Source: Flavobacterium aquidurense (GTDB lineage: Bacteria > Bacteroidota > Bacteroidia > Flavobacteriales > Flavobacteriaceae). Taken from it: 64,000 nucleotides of DNA. The DNA lies in NCBI RefSeq assembly GCF_001404985.1, contig NZ_JRLF01000006.1:372001-436000 (forward strand). The letters are read 5' to 3'. Made by a program: the position numbers and the translations under genes. The notes below the pieces were generated by a model that was not told where the DNA came from, did not search any database, and saw only the letters and a program-made list of their open reading frames with translations. How positions within the stretch are numbered: position 1 is the stretch's first letter; every line of letters begins with the position of its first letter. Positions 9,466 to 18,497 of this stretch are shown here, piece after piece.

Positions 9466-10143
9466 CTATAATTGGGTAATATCTGTAATGGTAATTTCTT
9501 TTCTATTGTACTGTAAAAGATTATTGGTTTCCATTTCATTCAGCAATTGCGTAGCAGTTTGTCGTGATGTACAAATGATTTGGGCAATATCATTTTGGGT
9601 CAGATAATTTTCAATTACTACTGTATTTCCGTTTTGAACGCCTTCTTGTTCTGCCCAGTCTTTCAGGAATTGATACAATCTGGTTTTTGCATCTTTAGAA
9701 ATTAAATTGGCATAACTATTTTTGATGCGTTTCATTTTCAAACCCACAAACTTGGTGTATGAAAGTGCCAATGTTGGGTTTCTAAGCAATAAATCTTCAA
9801 AATCAGACATTAAAAAACTACAAATTGCAACGTCGTCAGAAAGCACTTTTGCATATTCTTCGACTTTATTATCTGTTTCTAAGGTCAATTCACCAAATAA
9901 ATCCCCTTTTTGAATAATGTCTTTTATCGTTTCGTTGCCATTATCATCTATGGCAACAATTTTTATATTTCCTTTTTTGAGTAAAAAAATACGCGGCACA
10001 TCTGAAGATGAAAAATAAATAATTTCACCTTTTGATGCTTTCTTAAAGCCTGTAATAATGCACAATTGTTTGATCTGCGAATAGCTAAGTGTCCTAAATA
10101 ATTTATGATCGCGCAAGTACCAATATTTTAACTCTTCGTACAT
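9466..10143 (-). CDS. Crp/Fnr family transcriptional regulator
   Basis: The 225-residue protein has an N-terminal cyclic-nucleotide-binding-like beta roll (about residues 15-125, with GEIIYFSSSDVPRIFLLKKGNIKI and KGDLFGELTLE), a dimer helix, and a C-terminal Crp-type winged helix (about 150-222). The recognition region is LTQNDIAQIICTSRQTATQLLNEME. There is no N-terminal Fnr cysteine cluster, and the phosphate-binding Arg-Ser of cAMP receptors is not evident. The effector is unknown. It is 91 bases upstream of the peroxiredoxin operon on the same strand and divergent from the TonB receptor at 10374. It may control either or both. Confidence 0.88.
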   Translation of the reverse strand: MYEELKYWYLRDHKLFRTLSYSQIKQLCIITGFKKASKGEIIYFSSSDVPRIFLLKKGNIKIVAIDDNGNETIKDIIQKGDLFGELTLETDNKVEEYAKVLSDDVAICSFLMSDFEDLLLRNPTLALSYTKFVGLKMKRIKNSYANLISKDAKTRLYQFLKDWAEQEGVQNGNTVVIENYLTQNDIAQIICTSRQTATQLLNEMETNNLLQYNRKEITITDITQL

Positions 10144-10313
10144 TTTTATTCGTATTATTTGTGTAAATATACCAATTTAACAAATAATAAATTTTTCAGA
10201 TTTAATGGTAAAGCAAATTTCATTCTTTGATAACAGCTATATGTTGATTTATAAAGATCCTCAGTCTTTCTTGCTACATATAACAAATTAACAAAAATTA
10301 GGAGGTTTTTTAC

Positions 10314-10345
10314 TTGGATAAAGCAAATTACATTTTATATATTTG
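10314..10345 (+). promoter_or_regulatory. Bacteroidota-type promoter of the TonB-dependent receptor
   Basis: TTG at 10314-10316 is followed after 21 bases by TATATTTG at 10338-10345, a full match to TAnnTTTG. The start of transcription would be near 10352, about 20 bases before the ATG at 10374. Confidence 0.65.
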
Positions 10346-10373
10346 TCACTATTTAAATTAAGTCTAAATAATA

Positions 10374-12548
10374 ATGATACGAATTTCTACATGCCTATTA
10401 TTCCTGTTCTTCACTATGGGTTCACTTTCTGCCCAACAGATTTCTAAAACAAATACAAATAACGAAAAAGATAAAAATAGTAAAAGCCAGGATACCATCT
10501 TAAATGATAAATCAGCAGATAATGAACTACAGGAAATTGTTGTTTCTGCTTCCAGAAAGGCTGAGATTTTAGATGAAGTTCCTTCTTCTGTTACTTTATT
10601 ATCAAAAAAACAAATACAACAGCAACTCAATATAAGTTCTAATCTTAGTGATATTTTGGGTGCATCAGTTCCCGGTTTGGGATTTACGACCAATAGAACT
10701 CAAAATTTAGGTCAGACTTTACGTGGCCGCCGTGTATTGGTTATGATTGATGGTATTCCTCAATCTACACCTTTAAGAGACGGGGCAAAAGACATGCGTT
10801 CTCTGGACCCTACCGTATTAGATCGCGTTGAAGTGATTAAGGGAGCAACTGCAATTTATGGTAATGGTGCAGATGGCGGTTTGATTAACTACATTACTAA
10901 AAGAGCAAATGTTGACAAAACAATAAGCGGATCAACTGAGGCAGGAACTAATTTTTCTCTTGTTAAACCTAAAGGAACAGCCGGTTTCTTTGTATCTCAG
11001 TTATTGACCGGAAAAGTAAACAAAATCGATTATGTTGTAAGCGGCCGTTATGAAGAAACAGGGCTTTATCGTGATGCAAAAGGACGTGTACTTTCTCCTG
11101 AATACGGAATGAACGATCTTAAAAACTGGAATGCTTTTGCAAAAATTGGATATGACATAAATGACAATAATCGCCTGGAATTAATGTATAATTATTTCCA
11201 GAGCACGCAACATACTGATTATATAGCAAAAGCTGGGGTTTACGGCAATTTTGATTCTCCAACTATTGGAGTTAAAGGACAAAGACCGGGAGATCCGGAA
11301 GGAACGCCGTACAATCATAACGCAAGTTTAAGTTATATTGGAAAGAATTTTATTGGAAAAACGGATGTTAATGCGTCTTTGTATTTTCAGGATTATCTAA
11401 CGTTAATTAATTACAGTGACTTTTTTGAAAATAACGGACAACCTGCTACTCAAAGTAAAAAACTGGGTTTACGTTTGAATTTAAATACGCCATATGAATT
11501 CAGTTCGCTTGTATCGGGTAATTTAACGTATGGATTGGATATTCTATCTGATATAACAGATACACATCTTACAGACGGCAGATTGGTAATTCCTGAAATG
11601 AAGATGAACAATCTGGCGCCTTATTTCCAGCTCAAAAACATGTTTGGGCCAAATTTGGTATTGAAAACCGGTTTAAGACTTGAAAATGTTAATATCGATG
11701 TACCGGATTATACTACTATTGGTATTCGCAATTATGTAAACGGTACTTATGTTGGCGGTGGTGTTGCGGTAAAAGGCGGAGCATTAGATTTTAATGCCCT
11801 TATGTTCAATGCCGGATTGCGTTATACAAAATGGAGTTTGTTTAAACCTTTTGTAAGTTTTTCGCAGAGTTTTAGTGTGGCTGATTTAGGTTTGGTGCTT
11901 CGTGCTGCAAAAGAAAATACGGTCAACAACACTTCGATAAAAGCGGTTACAGCCAATAATTACGAATTTGGATTTTCAGGAGCCGTGGATAAACTTTCTT
12001 ATGAAGGAGCTTTTTATTACAGTACTTCAAAATTAGGGGCTTCTTATGTTTATGTAGATGGTAATCCGCAGATTTCACGTTCACCTGAAAAAATTTATGG
12101 TTTTGAATTATCAGCAAAATATCGTCTTCATCCAAAAATTGATGTTGGGGCAAATTATTCTTATACAGAAGGAAAACGTGAACTTACAGATAAAAAAGTA
12201 TATTTGGGAGGAGATCGTATAAATCCGCCAAAATTAGCCGCTTATACTATTTACAGACCTCTGGAAGACTGGTCAGTATTTTTGCAAATGATTAATACGA
12301 CAGGAAGAAACCGATTTGAACCTGTAAATGGTGCTTATACTTATGGAACCGGACCTATAAAATCTTTTACGGCTTTTAATCTTTCTTCAAGTTACACGTT
12401 CAAAGAAAAAAGTACGATTCGTTTGGGTGTCGAAAACCTATTCAATAAAGACTATTATAGCGTTATTTCGCAATGGCAGTCTAATAATATGAATTATGTC
12501 AAAGAAAATGGGACTCGCCTAACGATTAGTTTTGCGCAGGCATTCTAA
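10374..12548 (+). CDS. TonB-dependent siderophore-type outer-membrane receptor
   Basis: The 724-residue protein has a signal peptide (cleavage near residue 20, after SLSA). A TonB-box-like ELQEIVVSASRK and a plug domain follow (about 50-170: VPSSVTLLSKKQI, TLRGRRVLVMIDGIPQS, DRVEVIKGATAIYGNGADGGLINYITK). The rest is a 22-strand-type beta barrel ending in the aromatic terminus LTISFAQAF. There is no STN or carboxypeptidase-regulatory domain, so it is a plain importer and not a sigma-signalling transducer. Ferric siderophore uptake is the usual role of this class, but vitamin B12 or other metal chelates are possible. It has its own promoter and a strong terminator at 12576-12611. Confidence 0.87.
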   Translation: MIRISTCLLFLFFTMGSLSAQQISKTNTNNEKDKNSKSQDTILNDKSADNELQEIVVSASRKAEILDEVPSSVTLLSKKQIQQQLNISSNLSDILGASVPGLGFTTNRTQNLGQTLRGRRVLVMIDGIPQSTPLRDGAKDMRSLDPTVLDRVEVIKGATAIYGNGADGGLINYITKRANVDKTISGSTEAGTNFSLVKPKGTAGFFVSQLLTGKVNKIDYVVSGRYEETGLYRDAKGRVLSPEYGMNDLKNWNAFAKIGYDINDNNRLELMYNYFQSTQHTDYIAKAGVYGNFDSPTIGVKGQRPGDPEGTPYNHNASLSYIGKNFIGKTDVNASLYFQDYLTLINYSDFFENNGQPATQSKKLGLRLNLNTPYEFSSLVSGNLTYGLDILSDITDTHLTDGRLVIPEMKMNNLAPYFQLKNMFGPNLVLKTGLRLENVNIDVPDYTTIGIRNYVNGTYVGGGVAVKGGALDFNALMFNAGLRYTKWSLFKPFVSFSQSFSVADLGLVLRAAKENTVNNTSIKAVTANNYEFGFSGAVDKLSYEGAFYYSTSKLGASYVYVDGNPQISRSPEKIYGFELSAKYRLHPKIDVGANYSYTEGKRELTDKKVYLGGDRINPPKLAAYTIYRPLEDWSVFLQMINTTGRNRFEPVNGAYTYGTGPIKSFTAFNLSSSYTFKEKSTIRLGVENLFNKDYYSVISQWQSNNMNYVKENGTRLTISFAQAF

Positions 12549-12575
12549 AAAATATTTCTATAATTAAAAATCAAC

Positions 12576-12611
12576 AAAACCTTCAAAGTCATTCTATTTT
12601 GGAGGTTTTTT
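12576..12611 (+). terminator. Intrinsic terminator after the TonB-dependent receptor
   Basis: A 12-bp stem (AAAACCTTCAAA with TTTGGAGGTTTT, one T-G wobble) encloses a 10-base loop and runs into a six-T tract, 28 bases after the stop codon at 12548. Confidence 0.8.
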
Positions 12612-12725
12612 GCTTCAATTCAGTGGCAGGAAACTTAATTTGGTAAGTTCGATAAGTTGGGTTCATATATTTAGTAATTTTATCCTTTTTAGAACAACTT
12701 ATATGAGCTTAAAAAATGCTTTTTA

Positions 12726-13865
12726 ATGGATCAAATAGTTAGCTTTTTTGTTGCAGGAACAACTTTATTACTGGCATTTTTAATTTTTGCAAATATTAAT
12801 CAGGTAAACACCAAATCAAATCGATGGTTTGGGACTTTTATAGTGTGTGTTTTTATTATTCAGTTTAATGACTTATTAGAAAAAACTGAGTTTATGAAAA
12901 CAAGAATGCCAATAAATGATTCTCTTGGTCTGACGGATTTTATAGTAGCTCCTGTTTTTTATTTGAGTGTACTTTATTTTATCCAACCCAATAGAAAATG
13001 GCGGCTAAAGAATAATTTTCATTTTGCATTTGCCGTTATCATGCTAATTTTACTCTTTCTTTCGGTAGTAATTGAGGTAAAACCACCAACTGCCATCGAT
13101 AAAAAAAATGCTGCTATAATACTTAACGTTTTTAATCTTGTTTTTTGTGCTCAGGTTATTTCGTATTGCGTTTTAGCGTATAAAAAAATCAGTTCCTATC
13201 AAAATAATTTGTTTTTATATACATCAAATACAGCTGCTATCAACTTAAGATGGTTACAAAAAGTAGTAGTTTGCGTATTACTAATTACGACTCTTTGGCT
13301 GATTGACAATGTTTTTAAATTAGCCAAAACAAATATTTTATTTGACCAGTTTGCCAGTGTAATTTATCTTGTCGGATTTTTTTTCATTGCTTATTATTCT
13401 TTAAAACAAAAAGAAATTCCAGGACTTAATCAACAAGAAAAAAAAGAAATTGATGACATTATAAGAGAGGATTTCAGCTTAGAAAGCAATCAGAAAAAAC
13501 TAATTCCGGATGTTGAACTACAAGAAATGAAGTTGATTTTAATTGACGTAATGAATACTAAAAAGCCTTTTTTAGATCCTGAATTAAGCGTATTTAAGTT
13601 GGCTTCGCAATTGGATATTTCATCTCATCAGCTTTCATATATCATTAACAAAGGTTTCGACGAAAATTTTTATCACTTTATCAATCGGTACCGAATCGAA
13701 GAAGCAAAAAAAATGATTCAGGATCCTAACATGCAGCATTTAAGTTTAATTGGAATTGCTTTTGAGGTTGGCTTTAATTCTAAAACAGTTTTTAATACCA
13801 CTTTTAAGAAAACAACCAACCAAACGCCATCAGAATTTAAAAAAGCAAATCTTATTTTGGTATAA
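12726..13865 (+). CDS. Membrane-anchored AraC-family transcriptional regulator
   Basis: The 379-residue protein has an N-terminal membrane region of about seven hydrophobic helices (residues 5-240). A cytosolic linker and an AraC/XylS DNA-binding domain follow at about 275-375. The first helix-turn-helix reads VFKLASQLDISSHQLSYIINKGFDENFYHFINRYRIEEA, and the second SLIGIAFEVGFNSKTVFNTTFKKTTNQTPSEFKK. This layout is common in Flavobacteria and implies sensing in or at the membrane. It is followed by the alpha/beta hydrolase on the same strand (about 150 bases) and preceded by the TonB receptor. Targets are unknown. Confidence 0.87.
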   Translation: MDQIVSFFVAGTTLLLAFLIFANINQVNTKSNRWFGTFIVCVFIIQFNDLLEKTEFMKTRMPINDSLGLTDFIVAPVFYLSVLYFIQPNRKWRLKNNFHFAFAVIMLILLFLSVVIEVKPPTAIDKKNAAIILNVFNLVFCAQVISYCVLAYKKISSYQNNLFLYTSNTAAINLRWLQKVVVCVLLITTLWLIDNVFKLAKTNILFDQFASVIYLVGFFFIAYYSLKQKEIPGLNQQEKKEIDDIIREDFSLESNQKKLIPDVELQEMKLILIDVMNTKKPFLDPELSVFKLASQLDISSHQLSYIINKGFDENFYHFINRYRIEEAKKMIQDPNMQHLSLIGIAFEVGFNSKTVFNTTFKKTTNQTPSEFKKANLILV

Positions 13866-14017
13866 ATTCATTTTAGTATCTTGATTTTTTTTCCAGATTA
13901 ACCGGGTTGGGGATTATAGTATTTTTAAAGAGGTTCTGATTCCTAAATCAGAACTTTTAGTTGGTAAATGATGCTAATATTTGTATCGAATTTACTTTAA
14001 ACACTAAAAACACTACC

Positions 14018-14914
14018 ATGATGGTTAAAAAAGAACTTCGAAAATTAAAGCCGAAAAAAATCATTAAAATTAGACTGTTATCTGTTTTTATAGTTCTTAT
14101 TTCTGTATTCTCCTCAATGTCTTGTTCCGATGATTCTAAAAATCGCGATACAGATTATCAGGAGTCTGCGGTAGATTTAGGAACTCATAAACTGAGGGCG
14201 TATACGGTATCAAAAAAATCAAAATATCTGGTTGTTTTTGAATCTGGCCATGGTAACGATCATACATCGTGGTACAGCACCGGAAAATCTTCTGAAATCT
14301 TATCCATAGCTCATTTTTTAGGTTCTGATGTTTTATTATATGACAGGGCCGGTTACGGAAAATCAGAATTTAACACGGAACCCAGAACTATTAATAAATT
14401 AAGAAGTGAACTTGAAAATGTTGTTAACCAATTTGCCAATGGCAGAAAAGTAGTGCTTGTTGGGCATTCATTGGGTGGCTTGATTATTAGGGATTATGCA
14501 ATAAAAAATCCGGAAAAAGTTGCGGGATTAGTTTTTATTGATGCTTCTCACGAAAAATACAATCATTTTTCGCAAGATCAAATCAACAACTTCTACACTG
14601 ATTATAAAAAAATGTATGGAGCAAATTCAGGGATAGCACTAGAAACACTTCAGCTAATTGAAGACTTTAAGTATGCTGCAACATTGCCCAATTTGCCTGA
14701 TGTTCCAGTTATTGCGATAACCAGTATGAAAATTGATGCGGAACATAATGCTGCAGACAGACAGTTATGGTACGACTCTAAGGAATCTCTTAAAACTGGA
14801 ATAACAGATTTTAAGCACATCACAACTGTAAAATCCGGACACTTTATCCAGCTTGAGGAACCTAAACTTGTTTTAGAAAATATCCGAACAATGTTGTCGA
14901 AACTTCCTTTATAA
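14018..14914 (+). CDS. Alpha/beta-hydrolase lipoprotein
   Basis: I place the start at the first of two adjacent Mets (14018), because the A-rich leader before it is typical here and it gives a clean signal sequence; an in-frame start at 13961 would add 19 residues. A hydrophobic segment (residues 15-33) precedes Cys36 (SSMSC), an imperfect lipobox. The catalytic core shows the oxyanion region VFESGHGNDHTSW, nucleophile Ser151 in VGHSLGGLI, and His275 in KSGHFIQLEEP. It resembles proline iminopeptidase/esterase-type hydrolases. The substrate is unknown. Location is probably periplasmic or outer-membrane-attached. It shares a bidirectional terminator with the reverse-strand gene beyond. Confidence 0.8.
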   Translation: MMVKKELRKLKPKKIIKIRLLSVFIVLISVFSSMSCSDDSKNRDTDYQESAVDLGTHKLRAYTVSKKSKYLVVFESGHGNDHTSWYSTGKSSEILSIAHFLGSDVLLYDRAGYGKSEFNTEPRTINKLRSELENVVNQFANGRKVVLVGHSLGGLIIRDYAIKNPEKVAGLVFIDASHEKYNHFSQDQINNFYTDYKKMYGANSGIALETLQLIEDFKYAATLPNLPDVPVIAITSMKIDAEHNAADRQLWYDSKESLKTGITDFKHITTVKSGHFIQLEEPKLVLENIRTMLSKLPL

Positions 14915-14933
14915 TTTTATTTAAAACATAAAA

Positions 14934-14962
14934 AATCCTCAATCATTTATAGATTGAGGATT
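14934..14962. terminator. Bidirectional intrinsic terminator
   Basis: An 11-bp perfect stem (AATCCTCAATC / GATTGAGGATT) with a 7-base loop lies between two convergent genes. T-rich sequence follows it on the reverse strand (TTTTTATGTTTT), while A-rich sequence precedes it on the forward strand. It suits termination of the helical-protein/S41 operon and of the hydrolase. Confidence 0.75.
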
Positions 14963-14983
14963 CAATAAAATTATTTGACTGTA

Positions 14984-15271
14984 TCATACATTAACATTCA
15001 TCTTTTGCAGTTTATTGACTAAAAGCCGAATTCGTTTGTGCAGTATACTTCGGGTAGACTTTTTTTTGAGTTCATAATCTTTCGCACATTTCTTTAGTTC
15101 TGCCAGAAGGAACTTAAAATTGTTATATAATGCCGCGAGTTCTTCCATATCTTTTTGAATTTTGGAATACTCTTCGGAGGTTACATTATTTTTGTCAATA
15201 ACAGACATTTGCTCATATTTATAAAATACATCCAATAAATTCCGATGTTCCCTATTGTCAATTCCCTGCAT
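14984..15271 (-). CDS. Small helical protein of unknown function
   Basis: The 95-residue protein has no signal peptide or membrane segment. It is charged and helical with heptad-like stretches (YSKIQKDMEELAALYNNFKFLLAELKKCAKDYELKK) and a basic C-terminal part (RSILHKRIRLLVNKLQKMNV). I do not recognise a family. It lies 38 bases after the S41 peptidase gene and is the last gene of that reverse-strand cluster, so it is probably co-transcribed. No function is proposed. Confidence 0.6.
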   Translation of the reverse strand: MQGIDNREHRNLLDVFYKYEQMSVIDKNNVTSEEYSKIQKDMEELAALYNNFKFLLAELKKCAKDYELKKKSTRSILHKRIRLLVNKLQKMNVNV

Positions 15272-15309
15272 AGTCCTTAAAATCTTTTAAATTAAAATAT
15301 AGCATTAAA

Positions 15310-16677
15310 TTAAGGTATTATATGCAGCAAGGGATCAACATCTGTAGTAATGACAGAGAGCGGTAATGATCTTAATGTTGCTGTTTTTTGTTTACCTGTA
15401 TTGCCTTGTATGTTATTTAATGCTGTCTTTAATAAAATTTCTGAAGGATTACCAAGTATAAAAACTTCTGGTCCCTGAAGTTCATTGGTATAAATAGTTG
15501 GATTAATTCCTTTAGAATAATCTCCTTCATGTCTGGAATTGAATAATTTATAGATCGAAGGATACAATATCCATCCTTTCGTTCCGGGAATTCGGTCATC
15601 TTCAACAGGAAATCCGGCTACATCTTTGCCAAATGTTTTTTCTCCTATAGTAGTAACATTCATATACGGTTTTAGATTATTGATAATAAGTTCTGAGGCA
15701 GATGCGGTACGGTTTCCGCATAAAACATAGACTTTATTTATTGCAGGATGTACGTTGCGTAAAGCATCAAAACTTACCTTGGATTCATTGCTTTGTAATG
15801 CCTGCAAAAAGGACTGGTCTATATTGCCTCCGTTGGCATTTCCTTCAAATTTTATAAACAAATCACCCGATTTGATATTTGGCGCTAAAATTATACTTAA
15901 TGCTGCTGCGGCCGCAATATCTCCTCCTCCATTATATCTTAAATCTATAATTAATTCTGAGATGCCTTTACTTTTTAATTCCTGAAAAACGGGAAGAAAT
16001 GATTGTGCTTGTCCAACATCAAAATGCGGAATTTCGACATATCCTGTTTTGACATTTTTATCTTCGATTATTTGATACGAAATGGGCTGTAAAAAAGAAT
16101 ATCCCTCTAATAACGAAACTTCTTTTGATGCTGAAAAACCGGATTGTGAAGTATAAGAAGTTGTCTCTAGTTTTAACTGTGATGCAGCAATCATATTTTG
16201 ATACAAACGGTCGTAATTTCCCTGATTCAGGATTGTTCCGTCTATTTTAGAAATGAGCTGCCCTCTTTTCAGTCCGTTTTTTTGTGCGGGTGAATCGGCT
16301 AATACATACAAAATTGCGCCGTAAATTTTACCTTCAAACTCAAAAAATGAGACGTCAAATCCAAATTTTCGTCTAAGGCTTTGTGGTGCTGTTTCAGGTA
16401 ATGCAGGATGTAATGCATACGAATAAATGTCATCCTTTTGTAATAATCCTGCAAAATATTCCTTTGGATTCATTGATAAGTCATTCTGTTGTGGCATTGT
16501 CGCGCTCCAGCGGTAATATTTTTTCATTTGCTGATACATCCAGTCATTGACATACTCATTTGAGCCTTCTTTATAAAAAGCCGCAGAAGGATCATCTGAT
16601 GTACAGGAGAAAATAATAGTTACCAAAAAAAATAATGGCAAAATGAGAACTGAAGGATATTTCTTCATTTGAAACAT
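15310..16677 (-). CDS. S41-family (C-terminal processing) peptidase lipoprotein
   Basis: The 455-residue protein starts with a lipoprotein signal (Cys25 in IIFSCTSDD); Met4 at 16668 is an equally good start. After an N-terminal helical region comes a PDZ domain (about residues 105-180: YVLADSPAQKNGLKRGQLISKIDGT). The S41 peptidase core follows: DLRYNGGGD, then Ser326 in NRTASASEL and Lys351 in GEKTFGKDVAG, 25 residues apart as in the Ser-Lys dyad of Tsp/CtpA. The protease therefore looks active, and is probably periplasm-facing or surface-exposed. It lies in the operon with the lipoprotein and T9SS-secreted protein, downstream of the ECF-sigma/FecR/TonB set. Confidence 0.88.
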   Translation of the reverse strand: MFQMKKYPSVLILPLFFLVTIIFSCTSDDPSAAFYKEGSNEYVNDWMYQQMKKYYRWSATMPQQNDLSMNPKEYFAGLLQKDDIYSYALHPALPETAPQSLRRKFGFDVSFFEFEGKIYGAILYVLADSPAQKNGLKRGQLISKIDGTILNQGNYDRLYQNMIAASQLKLETTSYTSQSGFSASKEVSLLEGYSFLQPISYQIIEDKNVKTGYVEIPHFDVGQAQSFLPVFQELKSKGISELIIDLRYNGGGDIAAAAALSIILAPNIKSGDLFIKFEGNANGGNIDQSFLQALQSNESKVSFDALRNVHPAINKVYVLCGNRTASASELIINNLKPYMNVTTIGEKTFGKDVAGFPVEDDRIPGTKGWILYPSIYKLFNSRHEGDYSKGINPTIYTNELQGPEVFILGNPSEILLKTALNNIQGNTGKQKTATLRSLPLSVITTDVDPLLHIIP

Positions 16678-16731
16678 TTGAAATTTATAGATCCGGATTT
16701 AGCTTTATTTCTGCAACAACAGGAAATCTAA

Positions 16732-17520
16732 TTACTTAAAAACAAAATAATCTGCCAGGTTCAGGATTCCGTCTACTCCTGAAAAAGCTCCATTGGCATC
16801 CTTTTTTTCTTCTAATATTATCAATTTTGATTTATTGACAGACATCGTCATATTGAGTGTTATTTTCTTTCCCGGAACATACGATTCTGTTGTACCGTGT
16901 TTTACTAGTTCCATTATAATTGTTGGCGGTGAACTAAACGGAAACTCGATAAATGGACTGAATTGATCTTTGCTTATATTTTCTACAACTCCCAAAACCT
17001 GACCATTAAGCTTGCGTATGATTCCGTCTAATTTTCCTGTGTAACCTGTTTTTGAATATAAGTTAAGCGTAGGGAAAATAAATCTATAACCGTTATAACC
17101 AGGCTGTTTTAAAACTCCTGGTTTTAAAGAAGCAACGTTGTCAATCCAGATATTTTCTTTAGCGTAGAATGAAAGGGTATCTTTTGTTTTTTTTGCATTA
17201 AAACGGTAGGTTTTCAACAGTTCTTTTGTTGTTTTACTGGTAAACTCAAAAACTTTTTCCTCGTCATCATGGTATACGAATTCATACTCTTTTTCGACTT
17301 TTTTGACAAAAGCGGTACGTTTCTCTTTTCCAAGTTCTACCGGTTTGCCATTTACTGTTATTTGTATCGAATCATTTAATGCACTGTATCCTATAATCAC
17401 TACTTTTCCGGGCTGATTTTTTTCATTTCCATATAAAGAAGTCAGATCATCATTGGCACATGATTCGAAAAAAGCCAATATAATCGTAAAAATTAAAACC
17501 CTTGTCAATATATTCTTCAT
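16732..17520 (-). CDS. Lipoprotein of unknown function
   Basis: I start at the Met at 17520, giving a 262-residue protein with a good lipoprotein signal (Cys21 in FFESCANDD); the longer frame from 17574 would bury it behind 18 polar residues. The mature part is beta-rich: PGKVVIIGYSALNDSIQITVNGKPVEL near the start, KTRYFNA-like and FAKENIWIDN segments in the middle. It ends GVDGILNLADYFVFK. I do not recognise a named family. It lies between the T9SS-secreted protein (58-base gap) and the S41 peptidase (about 54 bases), so it is likely a surface or periplasmic partner of these products. Confidence 0.65.
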   Translation of the reverse strand: MKNILTRVLIFTIILAFFESCANDDLTSLYGNEKNQPGKVVIIGYSALNDSIQITVNGKPVELGKEKRTAFVKKVEKEYEFVYHDDEEKVFEFTSKTTKELLKTYRFNAKKTKDTLSFYAKENIWIDNVASLKPGVLKQPGYNGYRFIFPTLNLYSKTGYTGKLDGIIRKLNGQVLGVVENISKDQFSPFIEFPFSSPPTIIMELVKHGTTESYVPGKKITLNMTMSVNKSKLIILEEKKDANGAFSGVDGILNLADYFVFK

Positions 17521-17578
17521 ATTCTTTTGTTTGTATTGTAATAACTGGTTTATCGAAAAGTTGCAAACTTTCACGATT

Positions 17579-18430
17579 TTATTTTTTGATGAATTTTAAT
17601 TTTGCTGTTCTATTATTATCTGATACTAAAAGAAAATAAACTCCTTGTGCTAACTCACTAACACTTAAATTATCTTTTTTATAAGGAGTCTCTTTTACCA
17701 ATACGCCATTGAAATTGTAAATCTTAAGAGTGGCTTCTTCTGCCTGAAATTGTTCTCCTAATTCTAATTGTAAATATTCCTGAACAGGATTCTGATTCAT
17801 TTTACAAACCGCAGCTCCTGACGCAACATCATCAAGTCCTAAAAGTGCTTGGGCATTTACAGAAACTTTATCAATTTCATAACCAATAAAACCTGTAGTC
17901 GTATTATTTCCTAATGCAATATATACGGTACTCTGACCTGAAAACTGAGATATATTTATTGAATAATCCTTGAATTCAGGTTCATCGATTGTTAGTCTTT
18001 CAAGCATAATTTTACCAATAAGTGTAAAAGTTGCCGGATCCGGTGAGGTTGATCCATATACAGATAATTCCTGATTACTGTCGTACGCGCTTGGTTGTGC
18101 ATTTAAAATCAGTGATACTGCTCCGGAATAAAAAGATAAATCCAAAACCGGGGATATGGCTAAGTTATCTTCTAAAGTTTCTAATGGTGATGCGGTTGCT
18201 AAATCTATATTGTAAGTTCCTAAAACAGAAGCATTACCGTCTACAATAGCGTTGTTTTCGTCAAGTTTGATATTTTTTCTGGCAATCCAGTTACTTCCGT
18301 TACCGTCTTTGTCCAGCAAAATCCAGTCTGAAGCATCAGCGTCATCAAAATCATCTTCCCAAACTGTAAATTGTGCTGATGATACAGCTGAAACCATAAT
18401 AAATAATACTAAAAGTAGATTTTTTTTCAT
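17579..18430 (-). CDS. T9SS-secreted protein with type A sorting domain
   Basis: The preferred start is the Met at 18430, which begins a signal peptide (MKKNLLLVLFIMVSAVSSAQ); 283 residues. The N-terminal half (FTVWEDDFDDADASDWILLDKDGNGSNW, then LAISPVLDLSFYSGAVSL) is a jelly-roll 'cleaved adhesin / choice-of-anchor' type domain, common in carbohydrate or surface binding. The last about 75 residues are a T9SS type A sorting domain (NPVQEYLQLELGE, LKIYNFNGVLVKE, LAQGVYFLLVSDNNRTAKLKFIKK). It should therefore be exported across the outer membrane. A hairpin terminator immediately upstream (18448-18474) suggests that it is expressed by readthrough from the beta-helix gene. Confidence 0.8.
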   Translation of the reverse strand: MKKNLLLVLFIMVSAVSSAQFTVWEDDFDDADASDWILLDKDGNGSNWIARKNIKLDENNAIVDGNASVLGTYNIDLATASPLETLEDNLAISPVLDLSFYSGAVSLILNAQPSAYDSNQELSVYGSTSPDPATFTLIGKIMLERLTIDEPEFKDYSINISQFSGQSTVYIALGNNTTTGFIGYEIDKVSVNAQALLGLDDVASGAAVCKMNQNPVQEYLQLELGEQFQAEEATLKIYNFNGVLVKETPYKKDNLSVSELAQGVYFLLVSDNNRTAKLKFIKK

Positions 18431-18447
18431 TTTTTTTATTTTTAAAA

Positions 18448-18474
18448 ACATGGACAGAAATATTCTGTCCATGT
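18448..18474 (-). terminator. Hairpin terminator/attenuator inside the beta-helix operon
   Basis: A 12-bp perfect stem (ACATGGACAGAA / TTCTGTCCATGT) with a 3-base loop is followed on the reverse strand by TTTTTAAAAAT. It lies 24 bases after the beta-helix gene stop and only about 18 bases before the next ATG (18430). It probably lowers expression of the downstream genes relative to the beta-helix lipoprotein. Confidence 0.75.
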
Positions 18475-18497
18475 CCAATTTTAATAATTTAACCTAA

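Noticed and set aside
10374-10400. Fur-box-like AT-rich sequence around the TonB receptor start
   Set aside because: The match to a Fur consensus is weak and not distinguishable from background in this AT-rich sequence.
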